Shown piece by piece: positions 56,541 through 64,000 of a stretch of DNA of 64,000 bases. The notes under the pieces were generated by a model. The model had not been told where the DNA came from, did no database searches, and saw only the letters and a list, made by a program, of their open reading frames with translations. The stretch lies in contig ABYL01000017.1 of the NCBI GenBank assembly GCA_000173575.1, positions 16,247 to 80,246 on the forward strand, read 5' to 3'. The translations under genes were made by a program, and so were the position numbers. How positions within the stretch are numbered: the first letter of the stretch is position 1; the number at the start of each line of letters is the position of its first letter. This DNA is from Burkholderia sp. H160 (lineage in GTDB: Bacteria; Pseudomonadota; Gammaproteobacteria; Burkholderiales; Burkholderiaceae).

Positions 56541-58784
56541 TCAATTCTTGCGTGACGCCCGCACCACACCCGTGATTTCGCCCAGGAGCGTGCACGCGCG
56601 CTGAATCTGCGCGGAGCTCGACACCTCGACAGTAAATTGCATGAACGCGGCATTGCGGCGCGATTGCGTCTTCACGCCGATCACGTTCATCTTTTCCCGC
56701 GCGAACACTTCGGAGATGTCGCGCAGCAGACCCTGCCGGTCCGTCGCCTCGATGCTGAGGTCGACCGGGTAGACGGACTGGCCGCGGCCACTCATCACAT
56801 CCGCCGACCACGCGGTCTGCAGCACGCGCTCCGGCGCCCGCTCGGCCATGCGGCGGAACGTTGCACAGTCGCTGCGATGCACTGACATGCCCTTGCCGCG
56901 CGTAACGAAGCCGCAGATGTCGTCGGGAGGTGCGGGCCGGCAGCAGCGCGCGAGCTGCGTCAGCAACGCATCGACGCCGACCACCAGCACGCCGGTGGAC
57001 GCGCCGCGCGCGACGCTCGCGCCGCTGCTGCGCTTCTCGAATCTCTCCGGCGCTTCGACCTCGGGCTCGGGCGGCGGCGCATCCTGCAGCGCCTGCTCCA
57101 CGAGCCTCAGGCTGAACTCTTCCTTGCCGACCACGGAGAACAGATCGTCGGTCGTCTTGAAGCCGAGCCGCGTGGCCAGCTGATCGAGATTGACTGAGGT
57201 CTTGCCCTCGCGCTGCAGAGTTTTTTCGACCATCGCGCGACCGTTCGCGATGTGCTCCTGCAACTCGACCGCGTTGAACCACGCGCGCACCTTCTGCCGC
57301 CCGCGCGAGCTTTGCAGATAGCCCAGTTGCGGATTGAGCCAGTCGCGCGACGGACCGCCCTCCTTCACTGTCACGATTTCCACCGTCTGACCGTTCTGCA
57401 GTGGCGTGTTCAGCGGCACCATCGCGCCATCGACGCGCGCGCCGCGGCAGCGATGCCCCAGCTCGCTGTGCAGGTGATACGCGAAGTCGATCGGCGTCGC
57501 GCCGTGCGGCAACGGAATCACGCGCGCCTGCGGCGTCAGCACATAGATGTGATCGTCGTCGAGCGTTGCATGGCGCAGCTGCTCCCACGGCTGCGCAGCG
57601 CGCGCTTCGCCATGCTCGCCCTCGGACACCTCGTCTTTCCACGCGAGCAACTGCCGCAGCCAGGCAATCTTCTCGTCGTATTTTTCGTTCGCCGCGAACG
57701 TGCCGCCGTAGCCGCGCGCGCCCGCTTCCTTGTAGCGCCAGTGCGCCGCCACGCCGTATTCAGCGAAGCGATGCATTTCCTGCGTGCGAATCTGCACTTC
57801 GAACGCGCGGCCGTCGTCGCCGATCACGACAGTGTGCAGCGATTTGTAGCCGTTCGGCTTCGGCCGTGAGATGTAGTCGTCGAATTCCTTCGGCACCGGT
57901 TGCCACAGGTTGTGCACGATGCCGAGCACGGTGTAGCAGTCCTTGATGTCCGGCACGATCACGCGAAACGCGCGCACGTCGTACAGCTCGGCGAAGTTGA
58001 GATCCTTGCCGCGCATCTTGCGCCAGATGCTGTAGATATGCTTCGGCCGACCGCTCACTTCCGCGCGGATTTGCGCGGCGGCGAGCTCCTGTTGCAGACG
58101 TTCGATCGCCTGCGCGACATAGCTCTCGCGCTCGACGCGCTTCTCGTCGAGCAGCTTCGCGATGCGCTTGTAGGTGTTCGGCTCCTCGAAGCGGAACGCA
58201 AGGTCCTCGAGCTCCCACTTCAGTTGCCAGATACCGAGGCGGTTCGCGAGCGGCGCGTAGATATCGAGCGTTTCGCGCGCGACGTCGGGCGACGGAGTAA
58301 TCTTCGCCGCCGCGTAATAGCGCAGCGTCTGCAGCCGCGACGCGAGGCGGATCAGCACGACGCGAATGTCCTGCGCGAACGCGAGCAGCATCTTGCGCAG
58401 CGCCTCGACCTGCGCGCGGCGCGCGGCCTGCGCATCGCGCCCGGCTTCGGGCAGCGCGTTTTGCGCCGCGCGCAGACTGACCGTGCCGAGCCGCAGCAGC
58501 TTGCGCACGTCGCAGACCAGTTGCCCGACTTCTTCGCCGAAGTTATCGGCGATCACGCGCTCCGGGTCGCGCAGATGCGGAGTCAACGCAAACAGCGCAG
58601 CGGCCAGCACCGCCGGCGGATCGACGTTCAGCGTGCGCATGATCGACGCGGTGCCCGACGCGTGATCCGCGAGCAATTCGCCCGACGACAGCCGCACCTC
58701 GCCCGCATGCTCGCGCACGAACGCCATCGCTTCGTCGAAGGACGGATGGGGATGCGGCGCGTTCGTAACGGTTTCGGTGTTCAT
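56541..58784 (-). CDS. relA: GTP pyrophosphokinase RelA
   Basis: A 747-residue (p)ppGpp synthetase of the stringent response. The N-terminal hydrolase-like domain lacks the HD pair (ADHASGTASIMRTLNVDPPAVLAAALFALTPHL), as in RelA rather than SpoT. The synthetase domain has GRPKHIYSIWRKMRGKDLNFAELYDVRAFRVIV and RPKPNGYKSLHTVVIGDDGRAFEVQIRT. TGS (HIYVLTPQARVIPLPHGATPIDFAYHLH) and a C-terminal ACT domain (VDLSIEATDRQGLLRDISEVF) follow, with a zinc-finger-like C-C-H region near 615. It acts at the ribosome when amino acids are short. It lies 107 bases upstream of tRNA-Val. Confidence 0.96.
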   Translation of the reverse strand: MNTETVTNAPHPHPSFDEAMAFVREHAGEVRLSSGELLADHASGTASIMRTLNVDPPAVLAAALFALTPHLRDPERVIADNFGEEVGQLVCDVRKLLRLGTVSLRAAQNALPEAGRDAQAARRAQVEALRKMLLAFAQDIRVVLIRLASRLQTLRYYAAAKITPSPDVARETLDIYAPLANRLGIWQLKWELEDLAFRFEEPNTYKRIAKLLDEKRVERESYVAQAIERLQQELAAAQIRAEVSGRPKHIYSIWRKMRGKDLNFAELYDVRAFRVIVPDIKDCYTVLGIVHNLWQPVPKEFDDYISRPKPNGYKSLHTVVIGDDGRAFEVQIRTQEMHRFAEYGVAAHWRYKEAGARGYGGTFAANEKYDEKIAWLRQLLAWKDEVSEGEHGEARAAQPWEQLRHATLDDDHIYVLTPQARVIPLPHGATPIDFAYHLHSELGHRCRGARVDGAMVPLNTPLQNGQTVEIVTVKEGGPSRDWLNPQLGYLQSSRGRQKVRAWFNAVELQEHIANGRAMVEKTLQREGKTSVNLDQLATRLGFKTTDDLFSVVGKEEFSLRLVEQALQDAPPPEPEVEAPERFEKRSSGASVARGASTGVLVVGVDALLTQLARCCRPAPPDDICGFVTRGKGMSVHRSDCATFRRMAERAPERVLQTAWSADVMSGRGQSVYPVDLSIEATDRQGLLRDISEVFAREKMNVIGVKTQSRRNAAFMQFTVEVSSSAQIQRACTLLGEITGVVRASRKN

Positions 58785-58853
58785 GGTGCGATGGCCCGCC
58801 GGGCCAGACGATTCAACGGAATTTCGACAACGGTGCTGCCTGATGGCCTCGAC

Positions 58854-59207
58854 TCAGCTGCGCTGCGCCGCGATCACGACGATTTCGACGAGGCACTTCG
58901 GATTGGCGAGCTTCGCTTCGACGGTCGCGCGCGGCGGCGTGTCGCCCTGCGCGACCCACTCGTCCCACACCGCGTTCATGCCCGCGAAATGCGCCATGTC
59001 CGAGATGTAGATCTGCACCGACAACAGCAACGACTTGTCGCTGTTCGCTTCACCGAGCAGACGGTCGATGTGGCCGAGCACTTCGCGCGTCTGGCCGGTG
59101 ATGTCCTGATCGTCGTCTTCGGCGATCTGACCCGCGAGGTACACGGTGCCGTTGTGCACGGCCATTTCCGAGAGACGCTTGCCGACGTGGTAACGAATGA
59201 CTGCCAT
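58854..59207 (-). CDS. RidA family protein
   Basis: A 117-residue protein of the YjgF/YER057c/UK114 fold. VHNGTVYLAGQIAEDDDQDITGQTREVLGHID near residue 19 and PKCLVEIVVIAAQRS at the end are typical, but the arginine of the enamine-deaminase site (the R of the P-x-R-x-x-V motif: TPPRATVEAKLA) is present, so deaminase activity is possible. RidA removes reactive enamines made by PLP enzymes. The start at 59207 begins MAVIRYHVGKRLSE. It follows the alpha/beta hydrolase at 59287 on the same strand. Confidence 0.9.
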   Translation of the reverse strand: MAVIRYHVGKRLSEMAVHNGTVYLAGQIAEDDDQDITGQTREVLGHIDRLLGEANSDKSLLLSVQIYISDMAHFAGMNAVWDEWVAQGDTPPRATVEAKLANPKCLVEIVVIAAQRS

Positions 59208-59286
59208 GAAAAATCCTGAGCTCGTGGGTTGATCCAATTACATGCCGCATGACACTTCCGATGAAAATCTCATGCGGAACTTAATA

Positions 59287-60201
59287 TTATGACGCGTTCG
59301 CGTCCGGGTCGATGAAGAACGCCCTAGCGAGCGCGATCTGGTCGGCCGCCAGAAACGCCGGCGCATGCCCGACGCCCGCGATTTCCACGCTCGATACTGC
59401 ACGCCCGGCGGCCACCATCTTCGCGACCGTTTCACGCGACAGCAAATCCGACTGCTCGCCGCGCACCACGAGCACCGTCCCCTGGAACGACGCGAGCGAA
59501 TGCCATAGCGCCGCCTCGCCGAGCTTAGTCGCCTCCTCGGTGACCGCGGCGAACGGCAGCGCAATGCGCGGGTCGTAGCGCAGCACCCACGCGCCGCCCT
59601 CCTCGCGCAGCAACGGCGTATTGATTTCGCGCCATTCGTCCGGCGTCAGCGGGCCGAAGCTCTGCGCGAGCTGCGCGGCGTAGTCGACACCCTGCTGCAG
59701 CGTCTCGAAGCGCGCGGGCTTGCCGAGGTAATCGCCGATGCGCTGGACCGCGACCGGCTCCAGATGCGGTCCGACGTCGTTCAGCAGCAGCTTGCGGATC
59801 GGCGTGTCAGGCAGGCCGGCGAGCCCCATGCCGATCAGCCCGCCCATCGAGGTGCCGAACCAGTCGACAGTGTCGACGTTAAGCCGCGCGATCAGCGTGA
59901 CCATGTCGGCGACGTACTGCGGCACCGCATACAAGTTGGGGTTCGCGAGCCACGACGACAAGCCCCGGCCGACCACGTCCGGGCAGACCACGCGATAGGT
60001 ATCGGCGAAGTTGACGGCGAGGCGGTCGAAATCGCGCCCCGATCGCGTGAGTCCATGCACGCACAGCAACACACGCGGATTGTCCGGGTCACCCCATTCG
60101 GTATAGGCGAGGCGATGCAGGCCGACGGCGCTCGCGCACTGCACGTAACGTTGACGCGGCTCGGGCCGCCCGGCGGTGGAAGCGGAAGTCGTTGCGGTCA
60201 T
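59287..60201 (-). CDS. Alpha/beta hydrolase
   Basis: A 304-residue alpha/beta hydrolase starting at 60201 (AAGGACCCCAG upstream is weak; length decides). LLCVHGLTRSGRDFDRLA holds the oxyanion segment, VDWFGTSMGGLIGMGLAG the nucleophile S118, and IAGVGHAPAFL the histidine near 284. The subfamily resembles proline iminopeptidase and C-C bond hydrolases but has no assigned substrate. It lies upstream of ridA (79-base gap) and downstream of scoB. Confidence 0.85.
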   Translation of the reverse strand: MTATTSASTAGRPEPRQRYVQCASAVGLHRLAYTEWGDPDNPRVLLCVHGLTRSGRDFDRLAVNFADTYRVVCPDVVGRGLSSWLANPNLYAVPQYVADMVTLIARLNVDTVDWFGTSMGGLIGMGLAGLPDTPIRKLLLNDVGPHLEPVAVQRIGDYLGKPARFETLQQGVDYAAQLAQSFGPLTPDEWREINTPLLREEGGAWVLRYDPRIALPFAAVTEEATKLGEAALWHSLASFQGTVLVVRGEQSDLLSRETVAKMVAAGRAVSSVEIAGVGHAPAFLAADQIALARAFFIDPDANAS

Positions 60202-60340
60202 CTGGGGTCCTTGCGAAAGCGCTGCGAATGGGGCTTGGACGATTGTAAACCGCTTCGTTGCGCGGCAAGCATCGGCCAGAAGGCTTAGGAAGGTCGATCC
60301 AGCCGGCGTGCGCAGGCGGCGTCGCGAGCAAAAGCACAAC

Positions 60341-60362
60341 GGGCGAGACTCACGTCTCGCCC
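60341..60362 (-). terminator. Probable terminator after scoAB
   Basis: GGGCGAGAC (60341-60349), loop TCAC, GTCTCGCCC (60354-60362). A perfect 9-bp stem 65 bases after scoB; the following minus-strand sequence has a modest T run (GCTTTTG). Confidence 0.7.
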
Positions 60363-60426
60363 GTCCGAAACACATCGTTGCCGCCGCGCCGTCGCATCGA
60401 CCGGCGCGGCCTCGTTTCAACCCGCG

Positions 60427-61068
60427 TCAGCTCACCGCGCTCACATCGAGCGGCGCGCCAGTCTTCGCCGTGATTTCGTCGACGCTTACGCCCGGCGCGA
60501 GCTCCGTCACCTTCAGGCCGTTTTCGGTCACTTCGATTACGCCGAGATCGGTGATGATCTCGTCGACCACACCCACGCCCGTCAACGGCAGCGTGCATTC
60601 TTCGAGAATCTTGTGCTGGTCGCCCTTCGCGACGTGCTCCATCAGCACGACCACGCGCTTGACGCCCGCGACCAGGTCCATCGCGCCGCCCATGCCCTTG
60701 ATCATCTTGCCCGGGATCATCCAGTTCGCGAGGTCGCCCTTCTTGCTGATCTGCATCGCGCCGAGGATCGCGAGATTGATGTGACCGCCGCGAATCATCG
60801 CGAACGAATCCGCCGACGAGAAAATCGACGAACCCGGCAGCGTCGTCACCGTCTGCTTGCCGGCGTTGATCAGGTCGGCGTCCACTTCGTCTTCGGTCGG
60901 CGACGGGCCGATGCCGAGCAGGCCGTTCTCCGACTGCAGCCACACTTCGACGCCCGTGGGCACGTGGTTGGCAACCAGAGTCGGCAGGCCGATACCGAGG
61001 TTCACGTAAAAGCCGTCCTGCAGTTCCTTCGCCGCGCGCGCGGCCATTTCGTCACGAGTCCATGCCAT
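60427..61068 (-). CDS. scoB: 3-oxoacid CoA-transferase subunit B
   Basis: A 213-residue beta subunit. [18 protein letters not shown] and [14 protein letters not shown], with E47 of SENG as the catalytic glutamate, are the CoA-transferase B signature; [17 protein letters not shown] and [17 protein letters not shown] follow. With ScoA it moves CoA from succinyl-CoA to acetoacetate or a related 3-oxoacid. It starts two bases after scoA, so the two are translationally coupled. Confidence 0.96.
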   Translation of the reverse strand: MAWTRDEMAARAAKELQDGFYVNLGIGLPTLVANHVPTGVEVWLQSENGLLGIGPSPTEDEVDADLINAGKQTVTTLPGSSIFSSADSFAMIRGGHINLAILGAMQISKKGDLANWMIPGKMIKGMGGAMDLVAGVKRVVVLMEHVAKGDQHKILEECTLPLTGVGVVDEIITDLGVIEVTENGLKVTELAPGVSVDEITAKTGAPLDVSAVS

Positions 61069-61070
61069 GA

Positions 61071-61775
61071 TCAGTCTCCTTTCGCGCGGATGACGCGTTG
61101 TTCGATGCGTTTTTCCGGATGCGCATTCAGCACGATGCGCTGCACGAAGATGCCAGGCGTGTGGATCGCGTCCGGATCGAGCTCGCCCACTTCGACGATC
61201 TCTTCGACTTCCGCGACGGTGACGCGGCCCGCCATCGCGCACATCGGGTTGAAGTTGCGCGCGGTACGGCGATAGATCAGATTGCCGGACTTGTCGGCCT
61301 TCCATGCCTTGACGAGCGCGACGTCGGCGGTCAGCGAATGTTCGAGCACGTAGTGGTTCTCGCCGAACTGGCGAGTTTCCTTGCCCTCGGCGATCTGCGT
61401 GCCGTAGCCGGTGTTGGTGAAAAACGCGGGGATGCCCGAGCCGCCCGCGCGCAGCTTCTCGGCGAGCGTGCCTTGCGGCGTGAATTCGAGCTCGAGTTCG
61501 CCGGCCAGGTACTGGCGCTCGAACTCCTTGTTCTCGCCGACGTACGACGAGATCATCTTCCTGATCTGGCGCGTCTCGAGCAGCAGGCCAAGGCCGAAAC
61601 CGTCGACGCCCGCGTTGTTGCTGATGCACGTGATGCCCTGCACCTTCGAATCGCGCAGCGCCGCGATCAGCGCCTCAGGAATGCCGCACAGCCCGAAGCC
61701 GCCGACGGCGAACGTCTGGCCGTCCTTGACGACGTCCTTCAGCGCCTCGGCGGCGCCTGGATAGACCTTGTTCAT
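61071..61775 (-). CDS. scoA: 3-oxoacid CoA-transferase subunit A
   Basis: A 234-residue alpha subunit, starting [22 protein letters not shown], with [16 protein letters not shown] (CoA-binding GGFGLCGIP motif, near residue 25), [16 protein letters not shown] and [19 protein letters not shown]. It pairs with ScoB in ketone-body or 3-oxoacid use. The PAS-LuxR gene lies divergently 162 bases away, and may respond to the same metabolites. Confidence 0.96.
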   Translation of the reverse strand: MNKVYPGAAEALKDVVKDGQTFAVGGFGLCGIPEALIAALRDSKVQGITCISNNAGVDGFGLGLLLETRQIRKMISSYVGENKEFERQYLAGELELEFTPQGTLAEKLRAGGSGIPAFFTNTGYGTQIAEGKETRQFGENHYVLEHSLTADVALVKAWKADKSGNLIYRRTARNFNPMCAMAGRVTVAEVEEIVEVGELDPDAIHTPGIFVQRIVLNAHPEKRIEQRVIRAKGD

Positions 61776-61937
61776 CAGTTTGTCCCTTCCTCTATGGAAA
61801 CCCGAAACCTGTACGCAGGCCGCCGGATCATTCTAGTCATCCGCGGCATGCGCCGCGTTGTCATCTGCCCGAAAGAGTACGCTGGGCCCGCCATACGGCA
61901 CAATACGCAAAAATACATAAGTACTTGCCGCCCGCCC

Positions 61938-62483
61938 ATGCCCGCCCTGGATTACCGCACCGCGTTCCACCTTGCGCCGATCGGACTCGTGCTGTCGCGC
62001 GAACGGACCATCGAAGACTGCAACGACCAGCTCGCGTCGATCTTCGGCTACGCACGTGACGCGCTGATTGGACAGTCGTTCCAGGTGCTGTATCCATCGG
62101 CCGATGAGTTCGAGCGGATCGGCGCGCGCATTCCGCCAATCATGACCGCGACCGGCAGCTACGCGGACGACCGCATCATGAAACGCGCCAACGGCGAGCT
62201 GTTCTGGTGTCACGTGACGGGCCGCGCGCAGCAGCGCACCGACCCGCACGCGGCGGGCGTCTGGACCTTCGAGGATCTGAGCGCGACGCGGCGCGTCGCA
62301 GTGGAGCTCACGCCGCGCGAGCGCGAAATCGCCGCGCAACTGGTGACCGGCAAGACCAGCAAGCAGATCGGCCGCGTGCTCGATATCAGCCCGCGCACGG
62401 TCGACGTTTACCGCGCGCGGCTCATGCGCAAATACGACACGGGGAATGCCACTGAGCTGTTGCAGCGGCTACTCGGGGATTGA
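61938..62483 (+). CDS. PAS-LuxR transcriptional regulator divergent from scoAB
   Basis: A 181-residue protein: a PAS domain (about 5-115: FHLAPIGLVLSRERTIEDCNDQLASIFGYARDALIG, then GELFWCHVTGRA) and a LuxR-type HTH (LTPREREIAAQLVTGKTSKQIGRVLDISPRTVDVYRARLMRK, about 125-170). It is a one-component regulator whose PAS domain could bind a small aromatic, haem or other ligand. Divergent placement to scoAB makes control of that operon likely. The start at 61938 (MPALDYR) is the natural PAS beginning; upstream in-frame ATGs would only add unlikely sequence. Confidence 0.88.
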   Translation: MPALDYRTAFHLAPIGLVLSRERTIEDCNDQLASIFGYARDALIGQSFQVLYPSADEFERIGARIPPIMTATGSYADDRIMKRANGELFWCHVTGRAQQRTDPHAAGVWTFEDLSATRRVAVELTPREREIAAQLVTGKTSKQIGRVLDISPRTVDVYRARLMRKYDTGNATELLQRLLGD

Positions 62484-62527
62484 GAAAGGGGGTTTGACGC
62501 GTGCGGCCGCGTTGTCAGGCCGCGTTG

Positions 62528-62959
62528 TCAGGCCGCCTTGACGAGCGCCGCCCGCTCGATGGTTGCGCGCAGCACATCGGGCACCGGCATCGACTTGCCC
62601 GCCGCGTAGTCGATCCACACGCAACGCGCGGCGCCCCGCGCATAGAGCGTATCCGGCTCATCGGCACGCAGGAGCTCGAAAGCCGTATCGAAGCTGCTGC
62701 GCCCCGGCGTCGCCACCGACATCCGGCCGATCACGTCACCCGGATAGTGCAGCTGCTTCAGAAACTCCATCGACGCATTGACGATCACCGGCCCCTGCCC
62801 GTCCAGCCGATGGTCGAGAAAGTCCATGTGCTCGAACCACGAAATCCGCACCTGCTCCATGTAGCGGAAATAGACCGTGTTGTTTACATGACCGAACGCG
62901 TCCATGTCGCCCCAGCGGATCGGCATCGTCATTTCGAAAACTGCGTGAAAATCGCTCAT
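62528..62959 (-). CDS. Acyl-CoA thioesterase, hotdog fold
   Basis: A 143-residue hotdog-fold protein. IRWGDMDAFGHVNNTVYFRYMEQVRISWFEHMD (residues 14-46) is the 4-hydroxybenzoyl-CoA thioesterase/YbgC signature with the catalytic aspartate in WGDMDAFGHVNN. The remainder is the beta sheet of the fold. Substrate is likely a short or medium acyl-CoA. It lies 55 bases downstream of the SDR gene and is probably co-transcribed. Confidence 0.93.
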   Translation of the reverse strand: MSDFHAVFEMTMPIRWGDMDAFGHVNNTVYFRYMEQVRISWFEHMDFLDHRLDGQGPVIVNASMEFLKQLHYPGDVIGRMSVATPGRSSFDTAFELLRADEPDTLYARGAARCVWIDYAAGKSMPVPDVLRATIERAALVKAA

Positions 62960-63014
62960 TCTTTACTTCCGTTCTTCCTTTGCTGCCTCGCTGCTGAAGC
63001 GTTGGACGGCCTGC

Positions 63015-63791
63015 TCACGCGAGCCCGAAGCCGTCGTCCGCGACGATCACCGAGCCGTTGATGAATTGCGATTCGTCCGCCGCGAGCAGCAGCAGGAGCC
63101 CATCGAGATCCTCCGGCTTGCCGACGCGATGACGCGGCAGCATCGCAATGAGTTTCTGCCCCTGCTCGGTCGACCAGTGGTGATGGTTGATCTCGGTGTC
63201 GATATACCCCGGGCAGATTGCGTTCACATTGATGCCGTGCTTGCCCCACTCGAGCGCCATCGCCTTCGTCATGTGCACCACCGCGGCCTTGCTCATCGAA
63301 TACAGGCCGATTTGCGGCAGCACACGCAAGCCCGCCATCGACGCGATGTTGATGATCCGGTACGACGGCTTCTGCGCGTTGTTGCCACGCATGATCATGC
63401 GCTTGGCGACTTCCTGCGCGACGAAAAACGCGCCGCGCGTGTTCGTGTCGAACACGTATTCGAAGTCCGCCGGCGTGACATCGGACAGCTTCTGGGTGGT
63501 CGACACGCCCGAGTTATTGACGAGGATATCGATCGTGCCAGCCTCGGTCTCCGCGTGCGCGACCGCGGACTTGATGCTCTGGTAGTCGGTCACGTCAAGC
63601 GACACGACGTGCGCGGCGCCGCCGGACGCCTCGATTTCCGCGCGCAGCTCCTTGAGCCGCTCGGTTCGTCGGCTCGCCAGCACGACCTTCGCGCCCGCCT
63701 GCGACAGCACCTGCGCGAAGCGCTTGCCCAACCCGCTCGAGGCGCCCGTAATCAGCGCGACCTTGCCTTCCAGATTAATCGAACGGCCCAT
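63015..63791 (-). CDS. Short-chain dehydrogenase/reductase
   Basis: A 258-residue SDR. ALITGASSGLGKRFAQVLSQAGA gives the TGxxxGxG cofactor motif near residue 14, NNSGVS near 90 the NNAG variant, and IASMAGLRVLPQIGLYSMSKAAV the catalytic S, Y and K (YxxxK). The start at 63791 (MGRSINLEGKVALITG) is preceded by AAGGAAAG; an upstream ATG at 63815 lacks a ribosome site. The family includes 3-oxoacyl-(ACP) reductases and 3-hydroxyacyl-CoA enzymes. It is divergent from the gene starting at 63980 across a palindrome. Confidence 0.93.
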   Translation of the reverse strand: MGRSINLEGKVALITGASSGLGKRFAQVLSQAGAKVVLASRRTERLKELRAEIEASGGAAHVVSLDVTDYQSIKSAVAHAETEAGTIDILVNNSGVSTTQKLSDVTPADFEYVFDTNTRGAFFVAQEVAKRMIMRGNNAQKPSYRIINIASMAGLRVLPQIGLYSMSKAAVVHMTKAMALEWGKHGINVNAICPGYIDTEINHHHWSTEQGQKLIAMLPRHRVGKPEDLDGLLLLLAADESQFINGSVIVADDGFGLA

Positions 63792-63877
63792 TGTCTTTCC
63801 TTTTTCGGTTGTCATGACAACTGCGGTTGACGGGGTTCGGTAGGACCGCCACTCAGGGTCTATACCGTATCATGAAA

Positions 63878-63893
63878 TAGTACGATCGTGCTA
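63878..63893. promoter_or_regulatory. Palindrome in the divergent gap before the last gene
   Basis: TAGTACGATCGTGCTA is a 16-base near-perfect palindrome (one mismatched pair). It lies 87 bases upstream of the SDR start and 87 upstream of the plus-strand ATG at 63980, the usual place of a TetR-type operator shared by divergent genes. Confidence 0.6.
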
Positions 63894-63979
63894 ATCTGCG
63901 GCTTTTGGGTTGCGGTGCGGGGATCGATCGCCCACAATACGAACCCGAAAAAAGTATTCTAACGGTAAGAGGAGCACCA

Positions 63980-64000
63980 ATGACCCCCGCAAGTCTCATT
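63980..64000 (+). CDS. Start of a further gene (cut by window end)
   Basis: ATG at 63980 with AAGAGGAG at six-base spacing; the seven visible codons read MTPASLI. Too little to assign. The opening would be compatible with a membrane protein, but nothing can be concluded. Confidence 0.6.

Noticed and set aside
63894-63979. yybP-ykoY manganese riboswitch before the last gene
   Set aside because: Considered because MTPASLI could begin an MntP-like protein, but the conserved riboswitch bases are absent.

Overview
The window reads as a core-chromosome segment of a GC-rich betaproteobacterium of the Burkholderiaceae, most likely Paraburkholderia. The clues are G/C-biased third codon positions, the long (type 2) LeuA, the order thrS-infC-rpmI-rplT-pheS-pheT-ihfA-merR-tRNA-Pro, an IHF-alpha with an N-terminal extension, the DUF2844/DUF3443 pair, and an aerobic benzoyl-CoA (box) cluster with a BoxR/BzdR-type regulator. 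There is no rRNA operon, CRISPR array, transposase, integrase or prophage gene.

Layout. 1-8 kb: the end of an MFS transporter, two tandem DUF1328 membrane peptides, an entericidin-like lipoprotein, a 2,4-dienoyl-CoA reductase, an EamA exporter, and a minus-strand envelope redox group (MXKDX-repeat protein, Tat-type molybdopterin oxidoreductase, cytochrome b, DUF1223 protein, small exported protein). 8-15 kb: thiC under a TPP riboswitch, two small lipoproteins, a lactate-permease-family transporter, a second EamA transporter and bamC. 16-20 kb: DUF2844 and DUF3443 exported proteins, a lipoprotein, a CadD-like transporter, a small exported protein. 19.9-21.9 kb: leuA behind a leucine-codon-rich leader peptide with mutually exclusive RNA pairings. 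22-31.7 kb: a solute-binding protein, then boxA-boxB-boxC-boxR on the minus strand, divergent from a DUF4863 gene, benzoate-CoA ligase and an alpha/beta hydrolase. boxC carries a one-base frameshift. 31.7-40.5 kb: a small conserved protein, an acyl-CoA synthetase, a lone glycosyltransferase, and a LysR gene divergent from a beta-oxidation operon (FadJ-like protein plus two acyl-CoA dehydrogenases). 40.8-47.5 kb: an accessory-looking block (LysR/GST, LysR/ene-reductase/pirin, chemoreceptor) ending at the 3' side of tRNA-Pro. 47.9-58.8 kb: the translation operon on the minus strand, tRNA-Val and relA. 58.8-64 kb: RidA, an alpha/beta hydrolase, the 3-oxoacid CoA-transferase pair with a divergent PAS-LuxR regulator, a thioesterase, an SDR and the first codons of a further gene.

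How the genes work together. BclA activates benzoate to benzoyl-CoA, BoxAB epoxidises it and BoxC opens the ring. BoxR probably controls both arms through a shared GCACT-NN-AGTGC palindrome seen in front of boxC and between boxR and the divergent operon. FadH, the FadJ/acyl-CoA dehydrogenase operon, the acyl-CoA synthetase and ScoAB could feed the resulting acyl-CoA compounds into central metabolism.

The observations most worth following are the leuA attenuator (leader peptide with nine Leu codons, five of them CTA), a threonine-rich mini-ORF plus strong terminator in front of thrS, pepsin-like active-site architecture in the DUF3443 protein, the boxC frameshift, and several strong palindromic operators between divergent genes.
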